This document shows, piece by piece, positions 8,370-16,439 of a stretch of DNA of 64,000 nt. The stretch is from JAFGXT01 sp963677165 (lineage in GTDB: Bacteria; Verrucomicrobiota; Lentisphaeria; Victivallales; SZUA-371): assembly GCA_963677165.2 (NCBI GenBank), contig CAXXSX010000002.1, forward strand, positions 2,108,001 to 2,172,000, given 5' to 3'. The first letter of the stretch is position 1. Every line of letters starts with the position of its first letter. The notes under the pieces are model-generated. The model was not told the origin of the DNA, made no database searches, and saw nothing but the letters and a program-made list of their open reading frames with translations. A program made the translations under genes and the position numbers.

Positions 8370-8693
8370 CTATCTATCTCCGCGGTGAATTTTCTTCTTT
8401 TTCAGGGGATCACGAAGCAAGACATACCAGGCAATAATCATCATGCCGACCGCAATAATCATCATTGATGTCGGGCTTTTCATCATTTGGTACGGGCTAC
8501 GCTCTTCTTTCCACTCCATCAAGTTTATCGCCAGAAAACGGTAAATTCCTGTGAGGACATAATAAACGCCCCACCAGATAAGCCAGATTACACAAGTAGA
8601 GACAATTTTCATAACGTTGTCAATAAGCCATTCCCCGGTTTTTTCTGCCGGTGACTGTTCATAAACCGGTCCGAGTTTGCGTCGCTTGATCAT
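8370..8693 (-). CDS. Small two-helix membrane protein
   Basis: 107 residues with two hydrophobic helices (about 28-52 and 75-93) and Lys/Arg-rich ends (KRRK at the N-terminus, KKKKIHRGDR at the C-terminus), which predicts both ends in the cytoplasm. A GGGAA lies about 15 bp before the ATG, a poor Shine-Dalgarno sequence. It lies 12 bp upstream of the lipoprotein gene and may form an envelope pair with it. No family recognised. Confidence 0.6.
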   Translation of the reverse strand: MIKRRKLGPVYEQSPAEKTGEWLIDNVMKIVSTCVIWLIWWGVYYVLTGIYRFLAINLMEWKEERSPYQMMKSPTSMMIIAVGMMIIAWYVLLRDPLKKKKIHRGDR

Positions 8694-8942
8694 TTGTCAT
8701 GAATTCCCTGTTAGATTTTTTGCTCCTTTCACAATGTAAATCGGAAACCGTTTTTTTGCAACACGATAACAATAATTTTTTGAGGGGGAAATATATTTTT
8801 GTCTGAAATTTTAATGATCATCCTTATTTTCGGCGCCTCTTGAATAGTAAATGATCTCTGGTGTTATAACATTGTTTTTTGCTATTATTATGCTATTTTT
8901 AAGTGTTTTACAAATACTGTTATGTAAATAGATAGGAGCTCT

Positions 8943-9725
8943 ATGTCTTTAGGTGTAACTGTTCTTGGCGGAGGCAGTCAAGGGAATTCGCTACTGGTTC
9001 ATACCGGGGAAGCCGGTTTGCTGGTTGATGCCGGTTTTAGTCGCAAGGAAATTTTGCGGCGACTGGTAAAGATGAATATTGATCCGACCCTGGTTCGTAT
9101 GATTCTGGTAACTCATGAGCATGGAGATCATACAAAAGGATGCCGCGTATTGAGCAATCATTTAAAGATTCCGGTGTGTGCCAGTTATCGGACATTTGAG
9201 TACCTACGTGGTGACCGTGGTGAAAAATGGGAAAATACCCGCATATTTAATCCCGGCTCAACATTTAAATTCGACGAATTCTCTATTTCACCGTTTTCCG
9301 TTCAGCATGATTCAATTGATCCGGTTGGCTTTGTTATTGAGATCGAACAATATAAAATAGGTATCGCAACCGATCTTGGATGTGTGAATGAGCTGGTAAA
9401 ACGGCGCTTGAATGATTGCGACGCTCTGATTATTGAGTCGAACTATGATCTGGCGATGTTGCGTGATTCCAACCGGACTTTGTCGCTGAAACGTCGAATT
9501 ATGGGGCGACATGGCCACCTTGATAATCGTGACGCAATGTTGGCTCTGCCGGAATTGCTGACCTCAAGAACGCAGGCATTATTCCTCACTCATCTCAGTT
9601 CTGAATGCAATGATGAAAATCTTGTAAGAAAATTAGCTGAAGATAAATTGCATGAAATGCAGAGAACTGATATAGTATTACATGTGGTAAAGCAGAATGA
9701 ACCTCTGGAAACGGTCTGGCTTTGA
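8943..9725 (+). CDS. walJ: WalJ/YycJ-like MBL-fold metallohydrolase
   Basis: 260 residues. It starts like YycJ proteins (VTVLGGGSQGNSLLV), with the metal-binding motif THEHGDH at residues 57-63, an ATDLG strand, and the RRIMGRHGHLDN block that is characteristic of the WalJ/YycJ group. GATAGGAGCTCT precedes the ATG. Family members are soluble dinuclear-metal MBL proteins, and in Firmicutes the gene sits in the walRK two-component operon. Here it is followed by a Ser/Thr kinase and a degenerate histidine kinase, an interesting parallel. The enzymatic substrate (nuclease or other) is not settled for the family. Confidence 0.85.
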   Translation: MSLGVTVLGGGSQGNSLLVHTGEAGLLVDAGFSRKEILRRLVKMNIDPTLVRMILVTHEHGDHTKGCRVLSNHLKIPVCASYRTFEYLRGDRGEKWENTRIFNPGSTFKFDEFSISPFSVQHDSIDPVGFVIEIEQYKIGIATDLGCVNELVKRRLNDCDALIIESNYDLAMLRDSNRTLSLKRRIMGRHGHLDNRDAMLALPELLTSRTQALFLTHLSSECNDENLVRKLAEDKLHEMQRTDIVLHVVKQNEPLETVWL

Positions 9726-9783
9726 ATAAATCCACTATTGGTATTGAAACGAAATCGCATAATTATATATGACGCAGGCACAG

Positions 9784-9795
9784 CCTGTTAACAGG
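9784..9795 (+). promoter_or_regulatory. 12-bp palindrome overlapping a Shine-Dalgarno site
   Basis: CCTGTTAACAGG is a perfect palindrome whose right half contains the AGG of AGGTG, the only plausible ribosome-binding site for the kinase gene starting at 9806. It could hide the site in RNA or bind a dimeric regulator. Short palindromes also occur by chance. Confidence 0.3.
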
Positions 9796-9805
9796 TGAAT
9801 ACCCG

Positions 9806-11710
9806 ATGACTTCTGACGCGGAAAAGCATGGTCCGACAGGAGGCGAAACCGAAAAAATTCCGGTTCCGCGTCCTGACGGAGTTGATGAGCCCAAACAACA
9901 CCCGGAATGGTTGAAATACGCTTCTACGGAACGTGATATTCGATCTACTGTAAATGTTGGTCTGAGCAATGTTAATTCCGAGCTTAGAGAAGAGTTTTTG
10001 AATACGGCAACTGCGGCCATGAATGAAGTGATCGAAGATTTTCGAGAACTGAAAATATCATGTTATAACTGTATGCAGAAACTGGATGTCAGTACACTGC
10101 GTTCATTTTCTCATTTTGAGTGTCCTGTCTGTGGCGCTGACCTGATTGTACCGGAATGGTTTGACAACTATCTGCTTGAATCCCCCGAAGGCATGGGGGG
10201 AATGGCAACTGTGTACAAGGCGCTGGACAAAACGCTGGATCGTGAAGTTGCTGTAAAGGTATTAAGTCCGGCTGTGGCACAGGACAAAGAGCGCTGTGAA
10301 CTGTTTCTGAATGAAGCGAGAACTGCCGCGACAATCAATCATTTTGCGGTAATTCCGGTTTACACCTGTGGCGTTTTTGAAGAACAGCCGTATATCGTGA
10401 TGCAGTTTATGAAGAACGGTTCCCTTGAAGAAAAGGTCAGTACCAGTAATCCGCCGGCGATTATTGATTTGCTTCAATGGTTGAAGGATGTTGCGGAAGG
10501 GCTGGAATGTGCGTCTAAGCATGGAATTGTCCATCATGATATAAAACCGGGCAATATTATGCTTGATAATGCCGGGGTTGCAAAGATTGGTGACTTTGGT
10601 ATTGCTCAGGCCATCAATGACAGCCGGGCTTCTAAAATATTCGAGATGACCAAAGCCTGGGTCAGTCCGCATTATGTCAGTCCCGAAAAGGCTGTCAGCA
10701 ATAAGGAAGACTACCGTGGAGATATCTACAGCCTTGGTGCATCGTTTTACCACCTGGCTACCGGGCATACTCCGTTTCGTCACGACGATATAGAAGAACT
10801 TATCAAACAGCGTCTGATGAGAGTACCGATTCCGCCGAACCGCCTGCGAAAAGAAATTCCGAGGCGGTTGTCAAATCTTATCATGGCAATGTTGAGTGTT
10901 GAACCACAGAATCGTCCGGATTATAAAGATATTATTATTGAAGTCACCGACATTCTCAGTAAATTGAAGAAAAGTGGAAATACTTCGCCGTTGTCTGTAG
11001 AGGACAGTCGAAGAAAGCAGTTGCGGAAATTTTTTATTGTAATTGGAGTGCTGGTCGCATGGATGATTCTGGTTCCGACTATATATTATTCATATGTAGA
11101 GGATCAGCCAGCCGGGTTGGATAAGCCTGTAGGCTCCAGACGAACAGATCCTGGAATAATGCAGGCGGCCGGATGTTTCAGGCTTGGTGATCCCGTCAGT
11201 GCGTTAAAAGTTGCCAATGAGCTTGTAAAACAGAAAAATATTTCACCGAAGGATTTAAAAGTCGCTGCTGTTCAGTTGGCGATTGGGTGTTATCTTACTA
11301 ACAACCGCTATGCGGAGGATAACTGCTCATATGCCAGCAAACGGATATATGATGCCGGTATCAGCCCGGCGGCTCCGAGTGCCGCGATTATCGGTTTTCT
11401 GATGAAACGTAAACTGTCTCCGGAGGATTTGAGAACAAAACTGCAAAACAGTCATGATAAAATGATCGTTTTTCTGGGTAATTATGCCATATTTATCCGT
11501 GAGGTTTATGCCTGGGTTCGCGAGGAAAGTACGGAACGGAAAGTTGCGGCTGAATTCGATGTCCTGAATGCCAGTGCTGCAACTTTAAATGCCAATAACT
11601 GGGCGGATTGCTGGAAGGCAAGGCTGCCGATTTATAAAAAGATCCTCAACAAAGAAGCTCTTGGTGGAGAGAAGCTTGAGCCTCTCTTTGAAAAGGTGCT
11701 TGGACTGTAA
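9806..11710 (+). CDS. Zinc-ribbon Ser/Thr protein kinase with membrane anchor
   Basis: 634 residues. A zinc ribbon (C86, C89, C106, C109) precedes a Hanks-type kinase domain (~122-390). Visible kinase motifs are the glycine loop GMGGMATVYKA, Lys in VAVK (K151), the catalytic loop HHDIKPGN (D245, N250), DFG at 263-265 and the SPE motif in place of APE. His replaces the Arg before the catalytic Asp, making it a non-RD kinase. One membrane helix spans ~409-431, and ~200 residues without recognised motif lie outside. AGGTG lies about 10 bp before the ATG. It sits between a walJ-like gene and a degenerate hybrid histidine kinase (25-bp gap), so they probably form one signalling unit. The target is unknown. 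Confidence 0.85.
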   Translation: MTSDAEKHGPTGGETEKIPVPRPDGVDEPKQHPEWLKYASTERDIRSTVNVGLSNVNSELREEFLNTATAAMNEVIEDFRELKISCYNCMQKLDVSTLRSFSHFECPVCGADLIVPEWFDNYLLESPEGMGGMATVYKALDKTLDREVAVKVLSPAVAQDKERCELFLNEARTAATINHFAVIPVYTCGVFEEQPYIVMQFMKNGSLEEKVSTSNPPAIIDLLQWLKDVAEGLECASKHGIVHHDIKPGNIMLDNAGVAKIGDFGIAQAINDSRASKIFEMTKAWVSPHYVSPEKAVSNKEDYRGDIYSLGASFYHLATGHTPFRHDDIEELIKQRLMRVPIPPNRLRKEIPRRLSNLIMAMLSVEPQNRPDYKDIIIEVTDILSKLKKSGNTSPLSVEDSRRKQLRKFFIVIGVLVAWMILVPTIYYSYVEDQPAGLDKPVGSRRTDPGIMQAAGCFRLGDPVSALKVANELVKQKNISPKDLKVAAVQLAIGCYLTNNRYAEDNCSYASKRIYDAGISPAAPSAAIIGFLMKRKLSPEDLRTKLQNSHDKMIVFLGNYAIFIREVYAWVREESTERKVAAEFDVLNASAATLNANNWADCWKARLPIYKKILNKEALGGEKLEPLFEKVLGL

Positions 11711-11735
11711 GTTCAAATACAATGTGGTGTGACTG

Positions 11736-13415
11736 ATGAAACTGACTAGAACATTTGTAATATATTCCGGTGTGGCGGTAGTGCTTATTACTGTGATTAC
11801 CGGTTTTTCGATTGGTTACGGTATTCTGCCGCTGGTTAACCAGATTGATCAGCACATGTCTATGAAATTTTCTCCGGCCGGCAGTGTTCAGAATATGCTG
11901 TATCAGAGCGATAACTCAATCCATATGATCGTGCTGGCTATCTTTATCGTTTGTGTTCTATTCTTTCTGGTGCAGATCATTTTCATTCTGACCAAGGTGG
12001 TAAAACCGCTGAAACAAGTGGTTAAATTTGCCACAAAACTGTCTCGTGGCAATTTTTCCGCGGAACTGGCGGTCAGCGATAAAGATCCGGAAGAGATCAA
12101 AGAACTGATCCGTTCCCTTAATTTTATGCGTGACAGGATGCAGAGTTACATCGGACGTCTCCAGACCAGTCGTTCCAGGGAACAGAATGCGCGGCGCAAG
12201 GCGGAATCCGTAAATTCCCTCAAGGGCGACTTTCTTACCGGCATGTCTCTGGAATTGAAAAACCCACTTAATTCCATAATGGGATTTTCACGGATTCTTA
12301 TCAAAGAAGCTGAACATGGACAGTATGATGATGATTTGTTGCGAAAGTTCAGAATAATTTATCAGAGTGCCGAGTCGCTGAATTCCTTTATTGAGAAACT
12401 TTTTAATCTTTCCCGGCTTGATTCCGGAGAACATCCGGTTCGCCGTTCCATGATTAGCAGTACGGATTTTTTCCATGACCTGAATGAGATTAATCGCCCT
12501 GACGCGGAGACTTGCGGAGTGTCGATCACAACCTGCTATTCGCCTGATCAGCCTGAAAAGATCGTTGTTGATCGCGATGTTCTGATGAATGCGATGAATA
12601 TGATCTTGTCCGGTATGATTAAGACCTCTCCGGAAGATTCAGAGATTGTGCTTGGTTGTGAGGAGGAGGGCAATGATGTGATATTCTGGATAAAGGCGCC
12701 TGTTGTCAAGGAGGGGTGTCTTTGTGTCGCGTCAGCATACCGTAAGAATTTTCTGAAGTCGTCTGCTACACGCCTGTCTCAGCTTTCCGGTTCTATCATG
12801 GTCAATCTTGCTATTGCCAAATATAGTTTTGACATGATCGGCGGTCGGGTCTATATCGAAGGTCCCGATGAGAACGGATCGCTTTTCAGGGTGGCGTTTG
12901 ATTCCGATGATATGATATACGGTGGCGAGGATGCCGGTAATAGCGGATTGCATTACGCGACCAATTTTGATTCGATTGCCGGTGAAGAAAGTTATTCCCT
13001 TCAGGAGTCATTCTCGCTTGAACAGCAGCGCCGCATAAAAATTGGATTGCTCTATTCCGACCTCAATACCGAAATTCTTATTCGGGAGCTGGTGAAACTT
13101 GCCGGTCACCGTTTGAAAACTTTTTCTTCTGATAATGATTGTCTTGAGGCTGCGGTTAATGGTTCTGTGGATGTCCTTCTACTTGAGTCGGATTCTCCGC
13201 ATGCCGGAGTTACTGATCTTATCAGCAGCCTGGTTAGGGAGTCGGAAACCAGGCCTTTTATTGTCATTATGGCAACTCATATTTCTGAAAATGAACATCA
13301 GAAGCTCATTATTTCCGGTGCCGATGAATGTATCGAAAAACCATTGAATATTGACCACATGCTTCGACTGTTCGACCGGCTGAGCAGAACCAACCCTCAG
13401 GAACAGGACGACTGA
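11736..13415 (+). CDS. Degenerate hybrid histidine kinase homologue (pseudokinase)
   Basis: 559 residues: two membrane helices (~8-30 and ~63-88), HAMP-like linker, HisKA-like region, ATPase-like region and a receiver-like domain (~434-550). The H-box reads SLELKNPLN with Leu172 where the phospho-accepting His should be. The N-box has Gly293 in place of the Mg-binding Asn, and no DxGxG is seen. In the receiver, Glu484 replaces the phospho-accepting Asp (LLESDSP), while the conserved Lys535 remains. Frame and length are intact, so it is not a simple pseudogene. It probably works as a phosphorylation-independent or partner-controlled scaffold; the Ser/Thr kinase just upstream is a candidate partner. 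A pure loss-of-function relic is the alternative. Confidence 0.8.
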   Translation: MKLTRTFVIYSGVAVVLITVITGFSIGYGILPLVNQIDQHMSMKFSPAGSVQNMLYQSDNSIHMIVLAIFIVCVLFFLVQIIFILTKVVKPLKQVVKFATKLSRGNFSAELAVSDKDPEEIKELIRSLNFMRDRMQSYIGRLQTSRSREQNARRKAESVNSLKGDFLTGMSLELKNPLNSIMGFSRILIKEAEHGQYDDDLLRKFRIIYQSAESLNSFIEKLFNLSRLDSGEHPVRRSMISSTDFFHDLNEINRPDAETCGVSITTCYSPDQPEKIVVDRDVLMNAMNMILSGMIKTSPEDSEIVLGCEEEGNDVIFWIKAPVVKEGCLCVASAYRKNFLKSSATRLSQLSGSIMVNLAIAKYSFDMIGGRVYIEGPDENGSLFRVAFDSDDMIYGGEDAGNSGLHYATNFDSIAGEESYSLQESFSLEQQRRIKIGLLYSDLNTEILIRELVKLAGHRLKTFSSDNDCLEAAVNGSVDVLLLESDSPHAGVTDLISSLVRESETRPFIVIMATHISENEHQKLIISGADECIEKPLNIDHMLRLFDRLSRTNPQEQDD

Positions 13416-13506
13416 GCTTTTGAGTAATAGAGCTTGTTTTTTTCTGGATCCTAACAAAAAGATATTTTCTTTATTCAAATAGTTTGTGGTAATGAGGGGC
13501 TTCTAC

Positions 13507-13863
13507 ATGAAGTTTTTTCTGTTATATGTTTTTATATTGTTATTTATAGGAACGGGCTGTAGAGAATTAAATAATAATTATGATTCGTCTTCTATAAAAG
13601 AGTTTTCCCGGAAATGGTTAAAAGCTGATACGCAACAGAGGTATCAGTTGGTGACTGATATAAAGTTGAAACTATTACAAAATAAACTAAAAGGAAAAAG
13701 TTCTAAATCCATATTGCAGATATTAGGGAAACCAAATACCTCAATTTTTGAAAAAGAAAAACTTCGTTTAAGGTATAATCTTGATGATATTTTTTCTTTT
13801 TATACTTTGGAAATACTTTTTGATAAAAATAGTAGAGTTTTGTTTGTTGATATCTATGACTAA
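13507..13863 (+). CDS. Small BamE/SmpA-like lipoprotein
   Basis: 118 residues with a short signal peptide ending in the lipobox IGTGC. The mature part has an Ile-Leu-Gly-Lys-Pro motif after a helix, followed by beta strands (LRLRYNL, LEILFDKNSRVLFVDIYD), the layout of BamE/SmpA/OmlA-fold proteins. ATG 13507 is chosen over 13486 because the signal peptide starts there and GAGGGG precedes it. The gene is visibly more AT-rich than its neighbours. It follows the degenerate kinase by 91 bp and ends 10 bp before a palindromic element. Envelope location is likely; function unknown. Confidence 0.65.
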   Translation: MKFFLLYVFILLFIGTGCRELNNNYDSSSIKEFSRKWLKADTQQRYQLVTDIKLKLLQNKLKGKSSKSILQILGKPNTSIFEKEKLRLRYNLDDIFSFYTLEILFDKNSRVLFVDIYD

Positions 13864-13873
13864 AAGACCATTT

Positions 13874-13984
13874 GTAGTACACTCCATTTTTCAATGCGTC
13901 AGTGCAAGCCATAAGGTCTTAAGTTAAAAATCGAAGTTTTTTACTCCTTAACGTAGTACTGCCATTGAAAATGGGGTGCACTAC
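13874..13984. mobile_element. 111-bp MITE-like element with 22-bp terminal inverted repeats
   Basis: The ends GTAGTACACTCCATTTTTCA... (13874-13896) and ...GAAAATGGGGTGCACTAC (13963-13984) are imperfect inverted repeats matching at about 19 of 22 positions. A further inner palindrome involves AAGTTAAAAA and TTTTTTACTCCTT. There is no ORF inside and no clear target duplication. The rest of the 13864-14133 gap shows nothing else. Confidence 0.45.
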
Positions 13985-14133
13985 AGACTTATAATTATCG
14001 AATTTTAAACTATTTTTGACCTCTCGTTTGTCTTACGATAAGCTAATATTTGTATTATGTCAAATATTCCTTGTTTTTTCAGATGAAAATGTGACCATGT
14101 ACAGGTTTGGTCTCTGCTTTTTGGGCACAAAAA

Positions 14134-14166
14134 AGCCGCCGGGAATTATTGGAATTTCCGGCGGCT
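14134..14166 (-). terminator. Intrinsic terminator of trpS
   Basis: On the minus strand AGCCGCCGG pairs with CCGGCGGCT (9 bp, extendable past one mismatch) and is followed by six T residues, 28 bp after the trpS stop codon. Confidence 0.88.
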
Positions 14167-14193
14167 GAAATATTATTAATGCTATTCGGTCGG

Positions 14194-15156
14194 CTATCTC
14201 AGGCCGACTGCTTTTCTTACTTTTGCCATGGTTTCATCGGCGATCGCAGTGGCTTTTTCCTTCCCTTTTGCCAGAATGGATTCTACATAATCAGGGTTGG
14301 CGGCAAGTTCTTCGCGGCGTTCACGGAACGGCGCGAAATATTCCCACATCTTATCGAACAGTTCCTGTTTGGCGTGACCATAACCATAGTTTCCGGCACG
14401 GTATTTTTCCGCCATGGCGTCGACTTCAGATTCGCTGGCAAAAAGCTTGAATAGATTTACAACATTGCAATTCTCCGGGTCTTTGGGTTCTTCCAGCCCC
14501 TTGCTGTCGGTGACGATATTCATAACAGTTTTGCGAATGGCTTTTTTCCCGCCGCAAATAGGAATTGTATTGTTATAGCTTTTAGACATCTTTTGACCGT
14601 CTGTACCAGGAACCAGAGCCACGGTTTCCTTGATCTTCTCTTCCGGAATCGTGAGGATGTCGCCATAGGTGTTATTAAAACGTATCGCGATATCACGGGT
14701 TATTTCAAGATGCTGTTTCTGGTCCTTGCCGACCGGCACGATATTGGCGTTGTACAGCAGGATATCCGCTGCCATCAACACAGGATAGGAGAGCAGTCCA
14801 TTGTTTGGGGTAAATCCTTTGGCGATTTTGTCTTTATAGCTGTGGGCGCGTTCCAGCAGACCGACAGTGGTCAGACAACTCAATATCCAGGTGAATTCAC
14901 AGACTTGCGGCATATCGGATTGACGGTAAAATACCGTTTTTTCCGGGTCCAGTCCACAGGCCAGAATATCAAGCGCTATGTTATTTACCCGTTCCCGCAG
15001 ATCTTTGGGATCGGGACTTGTGGTCAGAGAGTGATAATCGGCGATAAATACAAAAACTTCGCCTTCATTCTGCAGTTCCACGGTTGGATGCAGCATGCCA
15101 AAATAATTACCGATATGGGGTATCCCAGACGGTTGAATTCCTGTTAATATTCTCAT
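14194..15156 (-). CDS. trpS: Tryptophanyl-tRNA synthetase
   Basis: 320 residues, normal for a bacterial class I TrpRS. The HIGH signature appears as PHIGN (residues 14-18), preceded by the family's TGIQPSG, and KMSKS is intact (QKMSKSYNN). It charges tRNA-Trp in the cytoplasm. AAAGG lies about 7 bp before the ATG. A family A repeat occupies the 5' leader just upstream, and a strong terminator follows, so the gene appears to be a single transcription unit. Confidence 0.97.
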   Translation of the reverse strand: MRILTGIQPSGIPHIGNYFGMLHPTVELQNEGEVFVFIADYHSLTTSPDPKDLRERVNNIALDILACGLDPEKTVFYRQSDMPQVCEFTWILSCLTTVGLLERAHSYKDKIAKGFTPNNGLLSYPVLMAADILLYNANIVPVGKDQKQHLEITRDIAIRFNNTYGDILTIPEEKIKETVALVPGTDGQKMSKSYNNTIPICGGKKAIRKTVMNIVTDSKGLEEPKDPENCNVVNLFKLFASESEVDAMAEKYRAGNYGYGHAKQELFDKMWEYFAPFRERREELAANPDYVESILAKGKEKATAIADETMAKVRKAVGLR

Positions 15157-15170
15157 TAAACAACCTTTCT

Positions 15171-15232
15171 ATCCGTACGACGGATGGCGTTAATACCGCT
15201 TCAAGCTCCGCGCTACGGAAGCGGAAAATTAT
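15171..15232 (+). repeat. Repeat family A, copy 4
   Basis: The best-folded copy: ATCCGT-ACG-ACGGAT, then CCGCTTC pairing with GGAAGCGG, then an AAAATTATAAA end. It lies immediately upstream of the trpS Shine-Dalgarno sequence, so it would be in the trpS leader. The rest of the 185-bp gap to the next gene is AT-rich with no other feature seen. Confidence 0.65.
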
Positions 15233-15341
15233 AAAGTATACCGGAATTTCTATCCGGAATAGTTCTCTAAAATTGTTCCATATTGGAAACTATTATAATA
15301 TCACAAATCATATGGTTAATTCAAGTGGTAAACGCAATAAA

Positions 15342-16439
15342 TCATCTTTTCCAGAAGAATAGCATGTATATCAGGGCTGCGGATTGTACTGCAACAATTA
15401 TGATCAGACAAATTATTATCGGTATCGAAATATTCCATTCCCGATGACGGTTTTCCGGTTCCTCAAGATCTTCATATTCTTCTTCTGCATATTCCTGAAT
15501 TTGTTCCAGTGGTTCCTGAAGCGGGAGTTTGGTACTGGCATCTTTCAGTTCCAATTCAAGACGCAATTGTTCCAATTTTCTTGCCTTTTCTTCAAACTCA
15601 GTCACGGCCTGTTCAAATTCCACTCTTTCCCGCTTTAACCTGGCTTTTTCCTCGGTCAGATTTTTTCGTTCCCGGGACATCTCATCAAGAAGTTCGGCTG
15701 TGACAATCGAGCCGGATGGATTGGAATCTTGAAGTGACAACGGAACGGAATTGGTAGAACCGGTCTGGGAAAAGAAATCCAGCGGCTTCATATTCTGTGA
15801 ACTTCCAATCGGGTTAAGCGTATTGGAAGATGTAGAAGAAAACATTCCAACGCTGACAGGCTGGGCTACTTTGATAGACTTTCTGTCTGTATCATCAGGT
15901 TGTAGTTCTTCTTCCTGTGAAGGGTTGAAATATGAAATAGTATCTTCTCCGTCGAAGAGACCGATAGGATACATGACTCCGCCGCATTTGCGGCATTTTG
16001 CTGTTTCAATGCCGGATTCGTACATAGCGGTTTCGCCGCATTCAATACATTCCAGTTCAACTACTTCTGTGGGGGAATGCACCGTTGCTTCTGGTGACTG
16101 ATTATCATCTGCCACAAGGTATTCACCGGAATCCCCGGGTTGTTTTTCCAATGCTTCCGAAAAGTCATCTTCTAAAAAACCGGAATCTTCTTCCAACTGC
16201 GAATTTTCTTTATAGACAGGCAGGCCGACTTCAGTTTCAGCCTGGGTCCAGTTCTGTTGTACGACCGGTTGTGATTCAGCTTCCTTGTTATGAAGAGTCA
16301 ACTTCAAACGATGTTGACTTTCAGTCATTTTCGGTTCCGGTGGCGGTATAGAATCTCCCTGACCGCCTGTAAACTTCTTAAGCGGTTTTAGCTTGATTCT
16401 GCTTTGGCTTTTACTGCCACTGGAACCGTCTGTATTCAT
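15342..16439 (-). CDS. Zinc-ribbon, coiled-coil, tail-anchored membrane protein
   Basis: 365 residues. A disordered acidic N-terminal part is followed by a zinc ribbon (C131, C134, C149, C152), a low-complexity linker, a coiled coil (~245-310) and a single C-terminal hydrophobic helix (~337-362) ending in WKR. This is a tail-anchored topology with the bulk in the cytoplasm. Its ATG overlaps the ileS stop (ATGA), so translation is probably coupled. The zinc ribbon recalls the one on the kinase at 9806. I do not recognise the family; a role in membrane-associated stress signalling or scaffolding is only a guess. Confidence 0.75.
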   Translation of the reverse strand: MNTDGSSGSKSQSRIKLKPLKKFTGGQGDSIPPPEPKMTESQHRLKLTLHNKEAESQPVVQQNWTQAETEVGLPVYKENSQLEEDSGFLEDDFSEALEKQPGDSGEYLVADDNQSPEATVHSPTEVVELECIECGETAMYESGIETAKCRKCGGVMYPIGLFDGEDTISYFNPSQEEELQPDDTDRKSIKVAQPVSVGMFSSTSSNTLNPIGSSQNMKPLDFFSQTGSTNSVPLSLQDSNPSGSIVTAELLDEMSRERKNLTEEKARLKRERVEFEQAVTEFEEKARKLEQLRLELELKDASTKLPLQEPLEQIQEYAEEEYEDLEEPENRHREWNISIPIIICLIIIVAVQSAALIYMLFFWKR

